Shown here: positions 33,798 to 47,934 of the stretch, piece after piece
How positions within the stretch are numbered: position 1 is the stretch's first letter
Layout: every line of letters starts with the position of its first letter
NCBI GenBank assembly: GCA_035236585.1
Contig: CP141132.1
Location: 41,419,880 to 41,483,879 of the forward strand
Origin: Warburgia ugandensis
Lineage: Eukaryota > Streptophyta > Magnoliopsida > Canellales > Canellaceae
DNA length: 64,000 nucleotides
Direction: 5' to 3'
Notes under the pieces: model-generated
Database searches by the model: none
What the model saw: only the letters and a program-made list of their open reading frames with translations
Told to the model about the DNA's origin: nothing
Made by a program: the position numbers and the translations under genes

Positions 33798-35961
33798 TGT
33801 TAACTGTTAAATTTTAGTCCAAATACCCCTAATTTAGCATTTAATTAGATCATCTAACTGTTCAAATTTGTAAAATTTAGCTTTATTTTGAATTTAGTTC
33901 CAGTTGACCACCCAATCAATAATTTGTCAGACTTAACGATTAGATGATCATCTGAGCTAAATAGACACTTAATGTATAGTTAGATGACTCTGATCGAGTC
34001 TAATGTTTTGTAGATCAAATAAAGGAGGCTTGGATGGCTCAAATTGATATTCAATGGTGTAGATTATCCAAGAGAGCATTGATGGACCAGATCATTGATA
34101 AAGCAGAATTGGAAGGTTTCCTAAAAGAAGAAGAGATCTAATCAGAATAGGAGACTAGGGATAAGATTTGGAAGAATAGAAAGTTTATTAGGAGGAAACT
34201 AACTACTAGAGGTATAAGGAAAGAGGGGAAGGAGAATTAAAAGGGTGGAAATTATAAGAGGAAAACGTGTGAGTCTAGGAAGTTTTGAAGTTTATTTTTT
34301 ATAGTTTTTCTCTTAGAGTTTCCTTTTGCTACCTATTCCTTTATTTCCAATCAAGTGCTTTCATTGCTATTTTCTCTCTCTTTGATTTATTGCTTCTATT
34401 TCCATTGACCACATCAGCCATTCTCCAATATCTTTCCTCTCCATCTCTACTTTCTATCCCTCATTGTTTTCTCTCTGCTTCCACCACCCGAACCAGCACC
34501 AGTTCCCTTTCTCATGTTCTGGTTTTCTCACCGCACCTGATTGTCTACCTCCCCCGCATTAGCCCCCTTTCCACTTTTCTACTCAACCATCTCTAATCTT
34601 CTCCATTTCTCTTCTCCCCTCAGCTACTGCCCAGACCATCTCCTTCTTCTTAACTCCAACTTTCACTGTTACTGATTCCCCAGCCTGGCATGGTGATCCC
34701 CCAATCCTGCCAACCTTTCCTCAAAGTTGGCTGCCAATATCAAAGACAAATGACGCCCCAGACTCACCTGTCTACCGCATTTCATTTCATTAGCCCTGCT
34801 CCCTCTGTTTCCAAGCACCAGCACTAACATTATCTCTGTTCTCTAGCTTGCACCGTTGGCTACCCAGCTCTGCTTCATCATCAATGCCAGATCACCGTCT
34901 ACCATCGCTCTGCCCAGGTAGCGCCGGACTTCATCATCTCTGAACTCCAATCATCGGCTCTGCTCCAACACCGCACCCCCCAGGCTACCCAACTAGCCCA
35001 ATCCCACCTCTATCCATGCTCCCCTATTTCAATTTCACTTTTGACCACCCAACTCCCTATGCCTCCTTTGCTCTTCTCCACTGTGTCGCATCTACCACCA
35101 CTAACACCAAGCGACGCCACTGCCTCTGTCACCACAACACTAGTCGTCAGCTTCATCCATCGTGCTTCCCATTAGAACCAACACCCCAGTCTACCCATGT
35201 TCTTCAATGCCAAATCTCCTCCATCTTTGGCTTCCATCTCCTCCTCTGTCGGTTTTCTATTTCTAAAAATTTTTCCTTTAAATTCCATTTCTACCCTTTA
35301 CAAATCTTATTTAATTACATTTGTTTCCCTGCTACTATCCTAGTTCTGTTTTATCTTCATTCTGCTTATCTAGGAACTATCCAACCCAAATCAGATTAGT
35401 TAAGGCTTAACCCAATCAATGGGTTAGCCTTAAGCAAACAAGATTTCTCAATACGTCCTTCATTTTAGATCAGATTTTCAATTAACTTTTAGACATCATT
35501 CTTAGGACATCCTCTATATTAATTAACATATTTGGTCTTTAATTTGAAATCAAGAACTTGATCTAGACTGTCCAAATTCTAAAATTACCATTTATTCCAA
35601 ATCTTTAAGATTTTGAGGAATCTGACAAATCCAACTGTTAGATCTTTAATCAAGGATAGGATGAAGACGTTGATGATGGCTAATTAACTACAGAAGACTA
35701 GATTTGAAGAAATTGATGATAAGTAGTCTAGGGAAGTGAAATTTTCTTATTTCTTTAGTTAAATATCTGTATTTTTGGATTAGACCCTATAATTTCATTG
35801 ATTAATCATATTTGAAGTTCGATTACACATTTGGTTATTTTTTGTCATTTAATTTCAAATTTTATTAAAAACCAAATTTCTTAAAGCGTGTCCCTATGGG
35901 ATCAACCTGTACTTGCATTAGCTATACTACAATAGCTCATGCACTTGCGAAAAACATAACA
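33798..35961 (+). repeat. 3' LTR of element E (2.16 kb)
   Basis: It starts TGTTAACTGTTAAATTTTAG and ends AACATAACA. It matches the 5' LTR throughout with clear divergence, so the insertion is older than element A. Frames 34285-34596 and 35016-35399 lie in the pyrimidine-rich block and differ from those in the 5' LTR, which argues against them being genes. Confidence 0.88.
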
Positions 35962-36414
35962 CTTCCCAATGCTTAAACTACTTAGACATTGTACTAAGGA
36001 TCATTGAAGGCTTGAAAAGGAGTCATTATGATTTGACTTTGTATCTAGGGAGTTCCAAGGACATATAATGCTTTGACATTATGCCTTAGGATTTCCCAAC
36101 ACCTAAAGTGATTGGGTGTTGTGCAAAGGATCATCCAATGGCTTGAAAATTTTTGGAAATTGTGTTCAATAATTTCACAGGACTCATGATTTGACTTTCA
36201 GTCTAGGGATTTCCAAGCATTAAATGTTTTGACAATGTGCTTTAGGACTTTGCAGTGCTTAATGTTCTTAGTCATTGTGTAAACGAACATCCAACGGGTT
36301 ATAAAGAACAAAAAATATGTTTGGAAACTTCTTAAGACTTGAAGTCACTTGACCTTGTGCCTATGGATCTCCAAGGTCATGCAATATTTTGACATTGTGT
36401 CTTGGGACTTACCA
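35962..36414 (+). repeat. Satellite block 5
   Basis: About 450 bp of satellite resumes at CTTCCCAATGCTTAAACTAC (subunit d, in phase with the end of block 4). It carries the marker GGGTGTTGTGCAAAGG near 36115, also found in block 6, and so belongs to the same higher-order family. It ends at TACCA, the target of the family-B solo LTR. Confidence 0.88.
36410..36414 (+). repeat. Target site duplication, left (TACCA)
   Basis: TACCA before the family-B solo LTR is repeated exactly at 44008-44012, and the joined flanks give a normal satellite phrase (GGGACTTACCAATGCTTAAA). Confidence 0.93.
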
Positions 36415-37431
36415 TGTGACGACTTGGGTTTTTGTAACACATTTTGCAATACATTTTTTGGAGGTAGGGCCCTTAGTAATAAAAAAATTTCGCAAAACAA
36501 AGCAGCAAAAATTCTTTTCTTTAGAACTTGTTTTGAAAAACCTAAATCATCACTTCATACATAACATAAGTAGAATTTTTACACAAGTTAAAATTTCATT
36601 GAAGGAATATACTTTTATTAAATTTTAAAATCCACCCAGTGGTTCATAGTATAGCCTGAGTATTAGTACAATACTTGTCCAAATTATATAATCCAAATTT
36701 CAAAGCTCACCATACAATAAAAATTCTCAATAGAATACAATGCTCTCAAATAAAATACATGTCTTCAAAGGGATATACGCTGATTGATTATTCTTCCAAG
36801 TCTTCTTAAGTCTTGAGCTCCTAATTCTCCTTCTTTATATCTGAGATATTGTAAATATTAAAACATTTATAATATCTCAACAAGCAATGCCTAGTAGGGG
36901 ATTTAAGAAGCATAATAATTTGACAATATAATCCTAATACTTCATAATCCCATTATTCATACTCATGGATTAATCTCTTTACTTTGTCATATATGTACAT
37001 CCTTACACATACACACTGTATACTTTGTATAGATACGATTAAAACCATGAAAAATAGTTAATATCTCAAACATAATCATACCCAGCTTATACTAAGTTGA
37101 TAAATCATCTAGACTTTGTTGGAAATACTCCCTCCTTTGGACAGTATCAGTAATCCATGATTACCTGGCATCTCATCATGCAATATTATAAGGTATTTCA
37201 CTATACCATGCATCATAATGCAAAAATACTCAAAGAACTACTACGAATACAGTCCGAATCCATACCAGCATGCCCAAATAACTACCCAATAATCCACCTA
37301 TACCATCCTTGGCGGAAATCACAATATCCATGCCCGTATGGGAAGAACCATGGCTTTTCACAGTGGCGGCCTTCTCATAATTGCCCCACCTGACTTTTGG
37401 CCTCATTTAGGCTTGGTATCCATATAATAAC

Positions 37432-40055
37432 TGTGACGACTCGGGTTTTTATATGATACAATTTTGATAAAAAGGTTAGATCTCTTGTTTTATAAGTATG
37501 AAATGCATGAAAATCTTTTTCTTTTTGGAAAACAAGCTTTCATAAAAACCCCGAGTGTCAAAACACATTCTCAAATTATCTAGCCATGGCAAAGTTTTAA
37601 ATCAACATTATTCCCAAGAAAGTGTTAGTCATAGCCTCAGCTATAGAGAGTAACTACAATCAAGTAACATTGAAAGATAAGGTAGGGGTTTACTTACTTG
37701 CACTTAGTCTGGTTGTCTTTTGTCACAAGCATTCCTTGCCCTTAGTAGGAGTCTGAAAAATGTTGAGGATTGGGTGAGTATATACTATACTTAGTAGGAG
37801 TCCATCACTACTAGTTTTATAATGCATGAGATGTTTAAAATCATATGCTCTTTCAAAATATGTGCATGGTTGAACACTCAAGTTCAAGATCAGAATTAAA
37901 AACCATTGTCAAACCAAAATACTAACGACTTAAAGGATCACATAATCCAAATCAAAAGTATCATATATATATATATATCATAACATTATGATATGCATAA
38001 GATGCTTCATTGAATCCAACTCATGGATATCTAGTATGGTATGGTTGACCAACCTCATATCATGCCATATGCAATGCAAATAAGTCCACAAAACTATAGG
38101 GTTCAACTATGCCCACGACCTCGCCGCCATGTGGTTCCCGGGTACCTGAGGACACTCGGACATAGCCTCAACGGGGCTTATGACACGTCGACCCAGTGCT
38201 GTGACACCAGTGGTAGCCCCCTGTACCATATGCAGTCGACGTAGGGACGTTGCCCTTTTTGGGCATGGTACCCATCCACCTAATAGTGGTAGAGGCTGGA
38301 GGTCAACCCAAACCTCTCGGCATAACGCCCACAAGCTTATCAGCCCAAATCATAATCAGATCAAACAAGTGAAAACCTCTCTTTTTTTCAAAACTTGTCC
38401 TCTTCGAGTTCCTCACAACTGCCTGCCTGGCCCTCGGCAGTCCAGCGTCTTTTGGTAACCCTTAAGGACATGCAATTTTTGCAAGAACTTAATGCTCACA
38501 AATCATGCAATGTATGCAATTGTTTGCAAAACATATCTATGCATAATGTATATGCAATTATTTACAAAACATGTCTATGCATAAAGCATTTATCACATGT
38601 ATGCTGAATTAAGTCATGCTAAACAAGTCATATACTTAAAACATGTATTCTCAAAACAATCATGGTTCTTTTAAAAAGTCTAGTAGCGATATAGCACCTA
38701 CCTGGCTAGGTCGCGCTAACCCTTTTGTCCTCGTATGCTCCTGAACATGGTTTGGGGAATCAAGGTTAGTTTGGCCTATTTTTTTATAGGTTTTAGAGTG
38801 GTTGGTCTTATTACTTAGGCATTAAGGGTTCATCCCCATGCCTATGGGTGTCCTAGGGTCCTAATTGGGCCTTGGTATCATCAGTTTTCCAAAGGTCTAA
38901 CGGCCACGCGCCACCATCCTATTCTAAGGGTCGTTCCTACCTTTGATTGGGCCTTGATTTGGGATTTTATAGTTTGGGTGTGTCTGCATCATTGACACGG
39001 ACACAACGCCTTTCGCGGTGCCTCAATCGGAGCTCTAGATCTCAAGTTATAAGCTTTTTAGTATCACATGTACATAAGGCCTTTAAGAGTGAAAATGCAG
39101 AATGCTAGCGCGCTGTGCATCAGCGGCATGCGCCCCAGCGACTTTAAGAAGTGGAAAATCCGGATTGCTAGCGCATTGCGCATCAGTGGCATGCACCCCA
39201 GTGGGCGTGTTTGCAGACGCGCTGGATTTCCCGCTTGTTTGTTCCTTTTGCGGGCGCGTCCACGGACGCGCCCGTTTGGTTCTATCGAACGCGGTCGACG
39301 TGTTTTGTCCAAGGGGAACATTCTATTCGTTGGGGGACCAGGGCATCCTCAGGACACCCTGGTTCGACCGTGTTGAACCAGTGCGGCCCAGGGATCGTCC
39401 GTGGGTCCTTGGTGACTCTCTAGGGTTCTATTTTGCATGATTTTTCATGCAAAAACTTAGGGAAACTGAGCCTAGAACTACTGTGAAGACAGGTTTTGAG
39501 GGATCTTGAGCATACCTGGCTCGTTGCTGGGTTTTTCTCCTCGTTTCTCCTCTTGGTTGCTTCTCCAAAATGGGTTTTCTTCATGCTTTCGGGCTGCCAT
39601 TAGAGTTGCCCAAGAGCTCTATTTATAGAGCTATAAGAGGGTTCGTGAGGGGGCTCTCACTGCCCTTGAATGGCGGTGGAGAAACCTCCAAAATGGCCGT
39701 GATTTCTCCTCCAATCACCGCTGTTCTAGAACCCTCTAGGGGGTTGAAGATGAAGGGTGCCCGTACCAAAACGGGCCCCTGTGTTTTGCAGGCTAAATCC
39801 GTTTTTTAGTAAAAATTACATTTTTACCCCTGAACTTCAAAGGACTATAACTTGCTCATTTTAACTCTGTTTTGGGTGATTTTGGTCTTGTTGGATTTCT
39901 ATTTCCAAGACGCACCTAATGGTACTATTTTCAGGACCAAATTTCTGGGTTCAGTCAAGGTGAATAGTGAAATGACCAAAATACCCTTATCTTCAAAAAC
40001 TGAACTTTTCATTGCTAACTTGGGATTTTAATGTTACAAAATTGGAGTCATTACA
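37432..40055 (-). mobile_element. Solo LTR, family A, nested in LTR-B
   Basis: A 2.62-kb inverted copy of the family-A LTR. The minus strand starts TGTAATGACTCC at 40055 and ends CGAGTCGTCACA at 37432. Flanks ATAAC (37427-37431) and ATAAA (40056-40060) form a 4/5 target duplication. The palindromic TATA box is kept at 39615-39632. It is more diverged from 14256-16861 than the two LTRs of element A are from each other. It was inserted after the host LTR-B and later recombined to a solo LTR. Its frames (38041-38458, 39064-39440, 39570-39809) correspond to LTR-A shadows. Confidence 0.9.
39615..39632 (-). promoter_or_regulatory. Palindromic TATA box in solo LTR-A
   Basis: The minus strand reads AGCTCTATAAATAGAGCT, identical over all 18 bases to both LTRs of element A although the surrounding LTR has diverged. 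Confidence 0.75.
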
Positions 40056-41520
40056 ATAAAATTTTTTGAAGAGTGAGTGGCTAAACCCTACTGACTCTCC
40101 TAGCATAGCAATCCCAGGACTACGGCTATTTAAAACAAAATCACAAGCCTCCAAGCTTGTATGTAAAGTAATTCTCATATGTATCAGACAATCTGTCTGT
40201 TTACTTAAGTCTGGAATATCATCTAATTCCATATTCACTTAGAGTATATTCCTCAATTCTGACTTAACCATTTTGTTGGATCATAAGGGTTTTAGGGGAT
40301 TTAATACAAGTATTAACATTACACTTGTCAACATTTCTATACATAAGATCATGTATTTAACATGTACATCCCATGTAGATGCATTCATAAAATCCTCCTC
40401 CCTTTAAGAAGTGATTTATCTCTTCAAATCTTCCACGATCCTAATTGACGTATGAAATTAGTAAATCCATACATACTATTAATATTTATACAATCTGAAT
40501 AATCCTATATTTTTTATCCTATCTATATTGTTTGTTTAATCTTGTCCTTTGATATAAAGGATATAGATCTATTATCCTATCATGATCTATCTCTCTCAAA
40601 TAATGTCTATCCTATTGATCAATAGATCTGATGGTTAGAATGATCGTCTAATCTTTCAGATCTAAGTATTTTCTATTCTAAGTCTTTGTGTATTCCTTTC
40701 TTTGATCTTGATCTTTCATAGATCCTTTGATTAACAATTTATACTTGTTAACAAAGGTCAAGGGCTTAGATATTCTATCATCTAGTTCTTCTTTAATCTA
40801 AGTTTAGTTGTTTGATCATCGTTAAGGAGGATGATCTTGGTTCTCTTCCTTCAATCATATTTGATCAAGGGTTTGGATTTTCTATCTAGATTTGTCTACA
40901 ACATATATACATACATACATAATAAAATAAGACATTAGGATTCTTATTGTTCTTGATCATTCAAGATCCTATGGATCTTGTTTGATTATCCTTATCTTAC
41001 TTACATTTTTTTATTAAGATTACATAATTTACTAACCTTTTATACTCTTATTATTATTATTCAACTAGTTATTGTTTTACTGATTGAAGATAATTTATTT
41101 CATCTTAAGTCTAAACTGCTCCTTTTATTTCCAATTGGGTAAGGCTTACTATCTGAATGGTTGAACACAACGTCAACGGAAGGTAAAGGAAGAGCAAGGC
41201 TCTATTAGAAAACCCCCTTAACCACCATGTTCAGCATTCACTAAAGTGACCTTAGCTTAACCTTTCATATGATTCCTATGAGCATTTTAACCCTAAGTAC
41301 TCTTTATAATTGATTTTAGTTAAATCCATGAACATTTAAAATGTCATTCATGGGGTTTATTATTCTCCTAGTTTGGGCCAAGGATTTTATAATCATTATA
41401 TTGTCCTACTAATTATAGCCCTTATTAATATTAAGTCAAAGTCATTCACTCATCTTAATTGTCCATGAATCTTTATGTTCCATTAGTTTGCATTTTTGGT
41501 GATTTATTCTCAATATATCT

Positions 41521-41700
41521 TAACAACTACTTAACATTTGAATCTACTAATAAAATTTGATAATAAATAAATCATAAACTTTAAAGCATAAATCCAATAT
41601 AAATTTAACAACTACCTACTTAACATTTGAATCTACTAATAAAATTTGACAATAAATAAATCATAAACTTTAAAGCATAAATCCAATATAAATTTAACAA
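41521..41700. repeat. Local tandem duplication, period 89 bp
   Basis: About 85 bp starting ACTTAACATTTGAATCTACT at 41529 recurs at 41618 with one visible change (TTTGATAAT versus TTTGACAAT). It lies in the family-B solo LTR. The near-identity shows it is recent. Confidence 0.88.
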
Positions 41701-44007
41701 CTATTTATACTAACATGCTTCCTATGAATGTAACTTATCCTAATGAAATAAAACTATACTTAAACTAGCATGATCCGAAGTTATGAAATACATGAAATTT
41801 ACTACTAATCAAATGAAATCACACCAAAATCTCAAATTTAAACTATCATGGCCCTAGGATAATTAAATCTACCAACCTATTAAAACAATCTAATAACATA
41901 TAGAGCATAGCATGTGAACATTTAAGAATTATACTATCATGCTTCCTAATTTATAACATAAATCACATTTCCAATTCTATTATCAAATAAAAGACAAGTA
42001 AACTAATTAGATTAGGATTATTAGAATATTTTACTTATGATCCAACCATTAGATCTTAGATCTTTTCCTTTTAATCAAGGGTTTTAATTACATATAGGGG
42101 TTTTGCTCCATTTAGATCCAAAGCTCATATCCACTTGTTTTTGTCACATTTAATCCATGATCTAACTGGATTTCATCATAATCCCATTCATACAACCCAT
42201 CCAAAGGGTCTAATCGTGCTTGGTCTTAGTGAGTCCCTTGGTATTTTTAGGGTTTTTCTACTATAAAGGGTAGATTCCTCATTTTATGTTAGATCTGTCA
42301 AAATAAATCATGGATATTACTTGATTTCAACATTATATCATCATTGCATTAGATCCCCCTCAGATCTTGAAGATCATGAAAATTAGAAACTTAATTCCTA
42401 AAAACCAAAAGTTTCTTGAATCATTTTGTCAATTTTACGATTTCAGAAGAAAATAAATGTTATAAGAATTCCATAGCCTCTTCCAGATCTTTATTTGGAG
42501 TTCAGATGACTCCAAAATTAAGGATTAAAGTTCACAGTCATTTCAAGGGTCCGGATTTGATCTATGCCTAGCAAAACAGACAGTTGTGTTTAGTCGAGTG
42601 GAGCGGGTCAGTCGAGCAGAGCGGTTGGCCCGCTCCCATCACCAAGATGCACGTCGTAACGCATTCCTAGGACTAGGGCTATCGCATGGTCATTCCGTCG
42701 AGACGGCATCACACACAGAGATGCTCCTGCAAGGCATGTTTTCGTGCGGCATCCTGCGATGGCGTCCCGAGATCCAATCTTTTTAGGAAGATCGGATAGT
42801 CCTTTTGGACCGTCTAATCAATTCCTTTTAATAAAAGGCTCAAAACTTGATTAAATTGCATGAAAATTCTAACCTAGGGGTTTTGGACCCTTCTGGATCA
42901 ATTGGACGGCTTAGATTTTCCATCTGAGTCCTCCGTCATCTAGAATTTAAGGGTTCTTATCCTTACTTGATTTTTATTTTATTTTTAACCTAAAACTAAT
43001 TTTAGAAAAAAAAATTATATAAATTAACATGAAATAAGTGTGGAAAGAATTTCCACCTACCTGGTTGGAGAAAAACATAAGTTTTGTAGCCTAATTTAAA
43101 AGAATATCCACTTGATGTTAAGATCGCCCAAGAACCGCTTGTCTTGTGAATTCCTATTGTTTGAACTATTGGATCTTCAAATTTCTTTTGTAGTTTTGTT
43201 GATAGAGTAGTCTGGGACAATCTGAATGGTAGGATTTGTGAGATTTGATTTGGAATAGAGTGCCTAATTGAATTTAGGTCTCTTGTTTCAATTAGAGAGA
43301 GAAAAAAGAAAATGAAAGAAAAGAGATTTTTCAGAGTTTTGGAAATTTGGGAATGAATCTAGATCTAATTTTGTAGGAGAAGCAAGAAAATTTTGTGCTA
43401 AATTTTATGAACATTTTTGGAGGATTTTTGGGGGTGTTTTTGTAGATGTTTTTGAATTTTTCATAATTACTTGTAATAATTATGTTTTAATTCTTTTGAA
43501 TATTAAATTAACATTGAATCCTCCACTACCACCTCCTTATCTGCTATCAGCTGGTAGTGGTTTGACCACTCATTACATGTTTTCTGGCCGTTGGATTCAT
43601 TTATGGTCCCCAAGAGGTGTGGAAGGACCATTTTGCCCTTTGTGGAGAAAAATCTATTTTATTCTCTCAAACTCAAAATTGACCATACTTAGTGGCGCTG
43701 GAATCGTATTTCTAACTACATTCTAAATATTAAAGTCTTAGATCTCGGTTATGGGTAAAATTACCATTTTACCCTTTTATTCATAAAAATGGAGAAAATT
43801 AGGGATTTTTCATTTTAACTTGGAATTGAACGTACTTAGTGTCATTTCGATCAGTTTTTCAAGCACATTCATAATTATAAGTTTTGAATCATGTTTTAAT
43901 CTCTATGAAAAGAGAATTCCCAATAACATAATATTGTAGCCTAGAATTTTTGAAAATTCAAACTAAATTGATTTTCTTAATCAATTTACAAAATTGGGGT
44001 TATTACA

Positions 44008-44012
44008 TACCA
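44008..44012 (+). repeat. Target site duplication, right (TACCA)
   Basis: An exact repeat of 36410-36414, at the junction of the family-B solo LTR and satellite block 6. Confidence 0.93.
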
Positions 44013-47000
44013 ATGCTTAAAATACTTACATTTTGTGTGAATGATCATTCAAGGACGTGAAAAGTTTAGCCATTGTGTTAGGGAACTTCCTAGGACTCAT
44101 TGCGATTTGGCTTTGTGTCTAGGGAGTTAAGACATCTAATGTTTTGGCATTGTTCCATGAGAGTTCCAGTGCTTAAAGTAATTAGATGTTGTACAAAGGA
44201 TCATTGAATGGCTTAAAAAATTTAGTCATTGTCTTTGCATTCTCCCATGACCTGAAGTGATTTGACTTTGAACCTAGGGATTTTCAAAGACATTAAATGT
44301 TTTGACATTGTGCATTGGGACTATCCAGCACTTACTGTTCTTAGACATTGTGCCAAGGAACAGACAATGGCTTGAAAAGTTTAGACTTTGTGTGGCAGAA
44401 CTTCTGTGGACTTCAAGTGACTTGATTTTGTGCCTAGATACTTCCAATGACATGTAATATTTTCACTTATGCTTTGAGACCTACTAGCACTTGAAGCGCT
44501 GGCACATTATTCCAAGAAAACATCCAACAACTCAAAAAGTATAGACATTGTGCTGGGGAGCTTCTTAGGACTAGAGGTGATTTGACTTTGTAGTTTGGGA
44601 CTTCCAAGGATATGTAATTTTTTGACATTTTGCTTTGGTAGTTCCAAGCACTAAATGTGCTTCGATATTGTGCTAAGAAACATCCAACTTCTTAAACTTT
44701 GAACCCTTACTATGCTCTGATGTTGTGCCAAGGATCATCCAAGGGCTTTTAAAGTTTAAACATTGCATTTGGAAACTTCCTAAGACTCAAAGTGATATGA
44801 ATTTGTGCCTAAAGACTTACAAGGACATGTATTGTTTTGGGATTGTGCCGTGGGACTTAGTAGCACTTAACGTGCTCAAAGATTTGTGTCTATGATCCTA
44901 CAGCTTGAGGACTTTAGACAATTTTGTTTTTTGTTTTTTTTGGCTACTCTTTGGGTTTGAAGTGATATAACTTTGGGCCTAGGGATTTTCAAATATATGT
45001 CATGTTTTGGCATTGTTCCTTGGGACTTATCAGTGCTTAAATTGCTTGCACTTTGTGCCAAAGATCGTCCAAGTGCTTGAAAAGTTCAGTCATTGTATTT
45101 GGGTACTTCTTAGGACTCGTGAATTGACTTTGTGTCTATGGAGTTCCAAGGGCATGCAATTTTTTGACATTGTTCCTTAGGAGTTTCTAGTGCTTAAAGC
45201 GATTGGTTTGTCCAAAGGATCATCCAACATCCTGAAAAGTTTAGACATTATCTTTGGGAATTTCCTAGGACTCAAAGTGATTTGACTTTGATCCTAGGGA
45301 TATCCAAGGATATTAACTATTTTGAGATTGTGCCTCAGGACTATCCATCTCTTAAAGTGTCTAGACATTGTGTCAAGTATTGTACAATGGCTTTAAAAGT
45401 TTAGACAATGTCTTTAGTAACTTCCAAGGACTCAAAGTGACTTGACTTTATGTCTTGGTACTTCTAATGACATGTAATATTATGACTTGTTCTTTCAGAA
45501 TTGCATGCAATTAAAGTGTTCATTTATTATTCTAGGAAATATCCTACATCTTGAAAAGTATAGACATGGTGTTCAGAAACTTTTCTGGACTCCAAGAGAT
45601 TGGACTTTATGGCTAGGGACGTCCAAAGCATTTAATACTTGGACATTGTGCTTTGGAACTTTCCATCACTAAACATGCTCTGATATTGTGCCAACAAACA
45701 TCCAACTACTTGAAAAGTTTATACAATGTGTTTGGGAACTTCTGCGGACTCTAATAGATTAGACTTTGAGCATAGGGATTTCAAAGGACATATAATGTAA
45801 TGACATTGTGTCTTGCAACTTACTAGTGCTTAAAGTGCTTGAACATTGTGCCAACAATCATCCCAAGGGCTTGACAAGTTTTTTTATTTTGTTTAGGAAC
45901 TTCCAAGGACTAATATTGATTTGACTTGGGAAATGTAGTGTACAGACATTATGCGTTGGGAGTTCCTAATGCTTAAAGTGATGGGGTGTTGTGCAAAGGA
46001 TCATTGAGTGGCTTGAAAAGTTTAGACATTGTGTTTGGGAATTTCACAAAACTCAAAGTGTTTTAAATTTGGTCTAGACAACAAAGATTTTAATTTTGTT
46101 CCTTGGGACTATCCAGCACTTAATGTGCTTGGACATTGAGCCAAGGATCTTAAACAATGTGTTCTCAAGCTTCCATGGACTCGAAGCGACTTGAATTTGT
46201 GCATAGGTGCTTCCCAGCACTGAATGTGCTCCAATATTGTGCCAACAATCATGCAACAGCTCAAAAAGTTTGGACAATGTGTTTGGGAACAACTCAAGAC
46301 TCCAAGTGATTTAACATTGAATCTAGGGATTTCCAAGGACATGTAATGTTTTGCATTGTAAGCTATGACTTACCATTGCTTAAAGTGCTTGAAAGTTGCC
46401 CCAAGGATCATTCAACAGCATGAGAAGTTTAGACATTGTTTTTGGGAATTTTCCAAGACTTGAAGTGATATGACTTTGTGCATAGGGATTTCCAAGGATA
46501 TGTAAGGCTTCATCACTATGACTTGGGACTTCCTAGTGCTTAATGTGACTAGGTACTTTCATGGACATGTGATGATATGACATTGTGTTTTGGCATTTTT
46601 GAGCACTTAAAGTTCTCAGACGTTGCACAAAGGATCATCCAGCGTTTGAAAAGTTTAGATAGTTTGTTTGCGAACTTCACAACATTTCAAGTGAATTGAC
46701 TTTGTGCTTATAGATATCCATTAACATTGTGCCTTAGGACTTCCCAGCACTTAAGCATGCTTGAGCATTGCACCAAGGATCATCCAAGAACACTAGAAGT
46801 TTAGACATTATTTTTGGAACTTCCTAGAACTCAAAGTGATATGACTTTGTGCATAGGGTTTTACAAGGATATATAAAGTTTTGACATTGTGCGTTGCGAC
46901 TTCCTAGCACTTAACATGCTTTAACATTTTGTCAATGATCAACCTAAGGCTTAAAAAGTTTAGACATTGTGTTTAGAAACTTCTTAAGACTCAAGGTGAT

Positions 47001-47934
47001 ATAAGTTTGTGCCTATGAATGTACAAGAACATGTACTGCTTTTTCATTTTGTGTGGGACTTTGTAGTGCTTAATACGCTCAGAGGAGTTTAGATATTATT
47101 TTTGGGTACATTCCAAGACTTGAATTGATATGACTTTGGGCCTAAGGAATTCCAAATATATGTAATGCTTTGACATTGTGCCTTGTCAATGCTTAAACTA
47201 CTTGGACTTTGTGTAAAGGATCTTTGAAGGGCTTGAAAAGTTTAGTCATTTTGTTTGGAAACTTCCCAAGATTCATTGTGATTTGACTTTGTGTCTATGG
47301 GGTTTCACAGACACATAATGTTTTGACATTGTTCCTTGTGAGTTCCTAATGCTTACAATGACTGGGTGTTGTGCAAAGGATTGTCTTTGGGAATTTCCTA
47401 GGACTCGATGTGATTTGACTTTGAGCCTAGGGATATCCAAGCACATTAAAAGTTTTAACATTGTTCCTTGGGACTATTTTGTGCTTAAAGTGCTTGGACA
47501 TTGTGCCACGGATTATGCAATGCCTTTAGAAGTTTAAACATTGTGTTTGGAAACTTCCATGGACTCGAAGTGACTTGATATTGTGTCTAGGTACTTCCAA
47601 TGTCAGGTAATATTTTATCTTGTGCTTTGGGACTTCCAAGAACTTAAAGTATGTGTATATTGTGCCTAGAAACATCCAACCACTTTAAAAGATTAGACAT
47701 TGTACTCGGGGAGACTTCCAATGGCATTTAATATTTTAACATTGTGGTTTAGAACTTCTTAGTAGCAAACATGCTCCTATATTGTGCCAAGAAACATCCA
47801 ACTACTTGAGAAATTTAGAATTGTGTTTGGCAACATCCCAAGACTCCAAGTTATTTGACTTTGAGTCTAAAGATTTCTAAGGGCATGTATTGTTTTGACA
47901 TTGTGCCTTGTGACTTATATAATGCTTAGGGTAA

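Larger units (their letters stand above)
24260..35961 (+). mobile_element. Athila-like Ty3/gypsy element E, defective
   Basis: An 11.7-kb + strand element: 5' LTR 24260-26500, Asp-tRNA-type primer binding site at 26507, leader, decayed gag, protease, RT and RNase H, an integrase C-terminal scrap, a long 3' non-coding region and 3' LTR 33798-35961. The flanks are CTTTC (24255-24259) and CTTCC (35962-35966), a 4/5 target duplication, and rejoin a satellite subunit d. Protein motifs, primer site and the downstream CTTCCTGGGAGGCAGCCCAG (32145-32164) point to the Athila branch. All frames carry stops, and the integrase zinc finger and catalytic core are missing, so it cannot integrate by itself. 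Confidence 0.93.
36415..44007 (-). mobile_element. Solo LTR, family B, with nested LTR-A
   Basis: Read on the minus strand, it starts TGTAATAACCCCAATTTTG at 44007 and ends CCAAGTCGTCACA at 36415. It is flanked by perfect TACCA duplications and has no primer binding site or coding region, so it is a solo LTR. Without the nested family-A LTR (37432-40055 plus about 5 bp of duplicated target) it is about 4.96 kb. It shares both ends with the short 3' LTR of the pol-bearing element at 59043-59902 and, in inverse orientation, most of its length with 50338-54507. It includes an 89-bp tandem duplication (41521-41700) and a GATC-rich part (about 40550-42600). Frames such as 42586-42786 and 43496-43726 show no domain. 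Confidence 0.9.
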
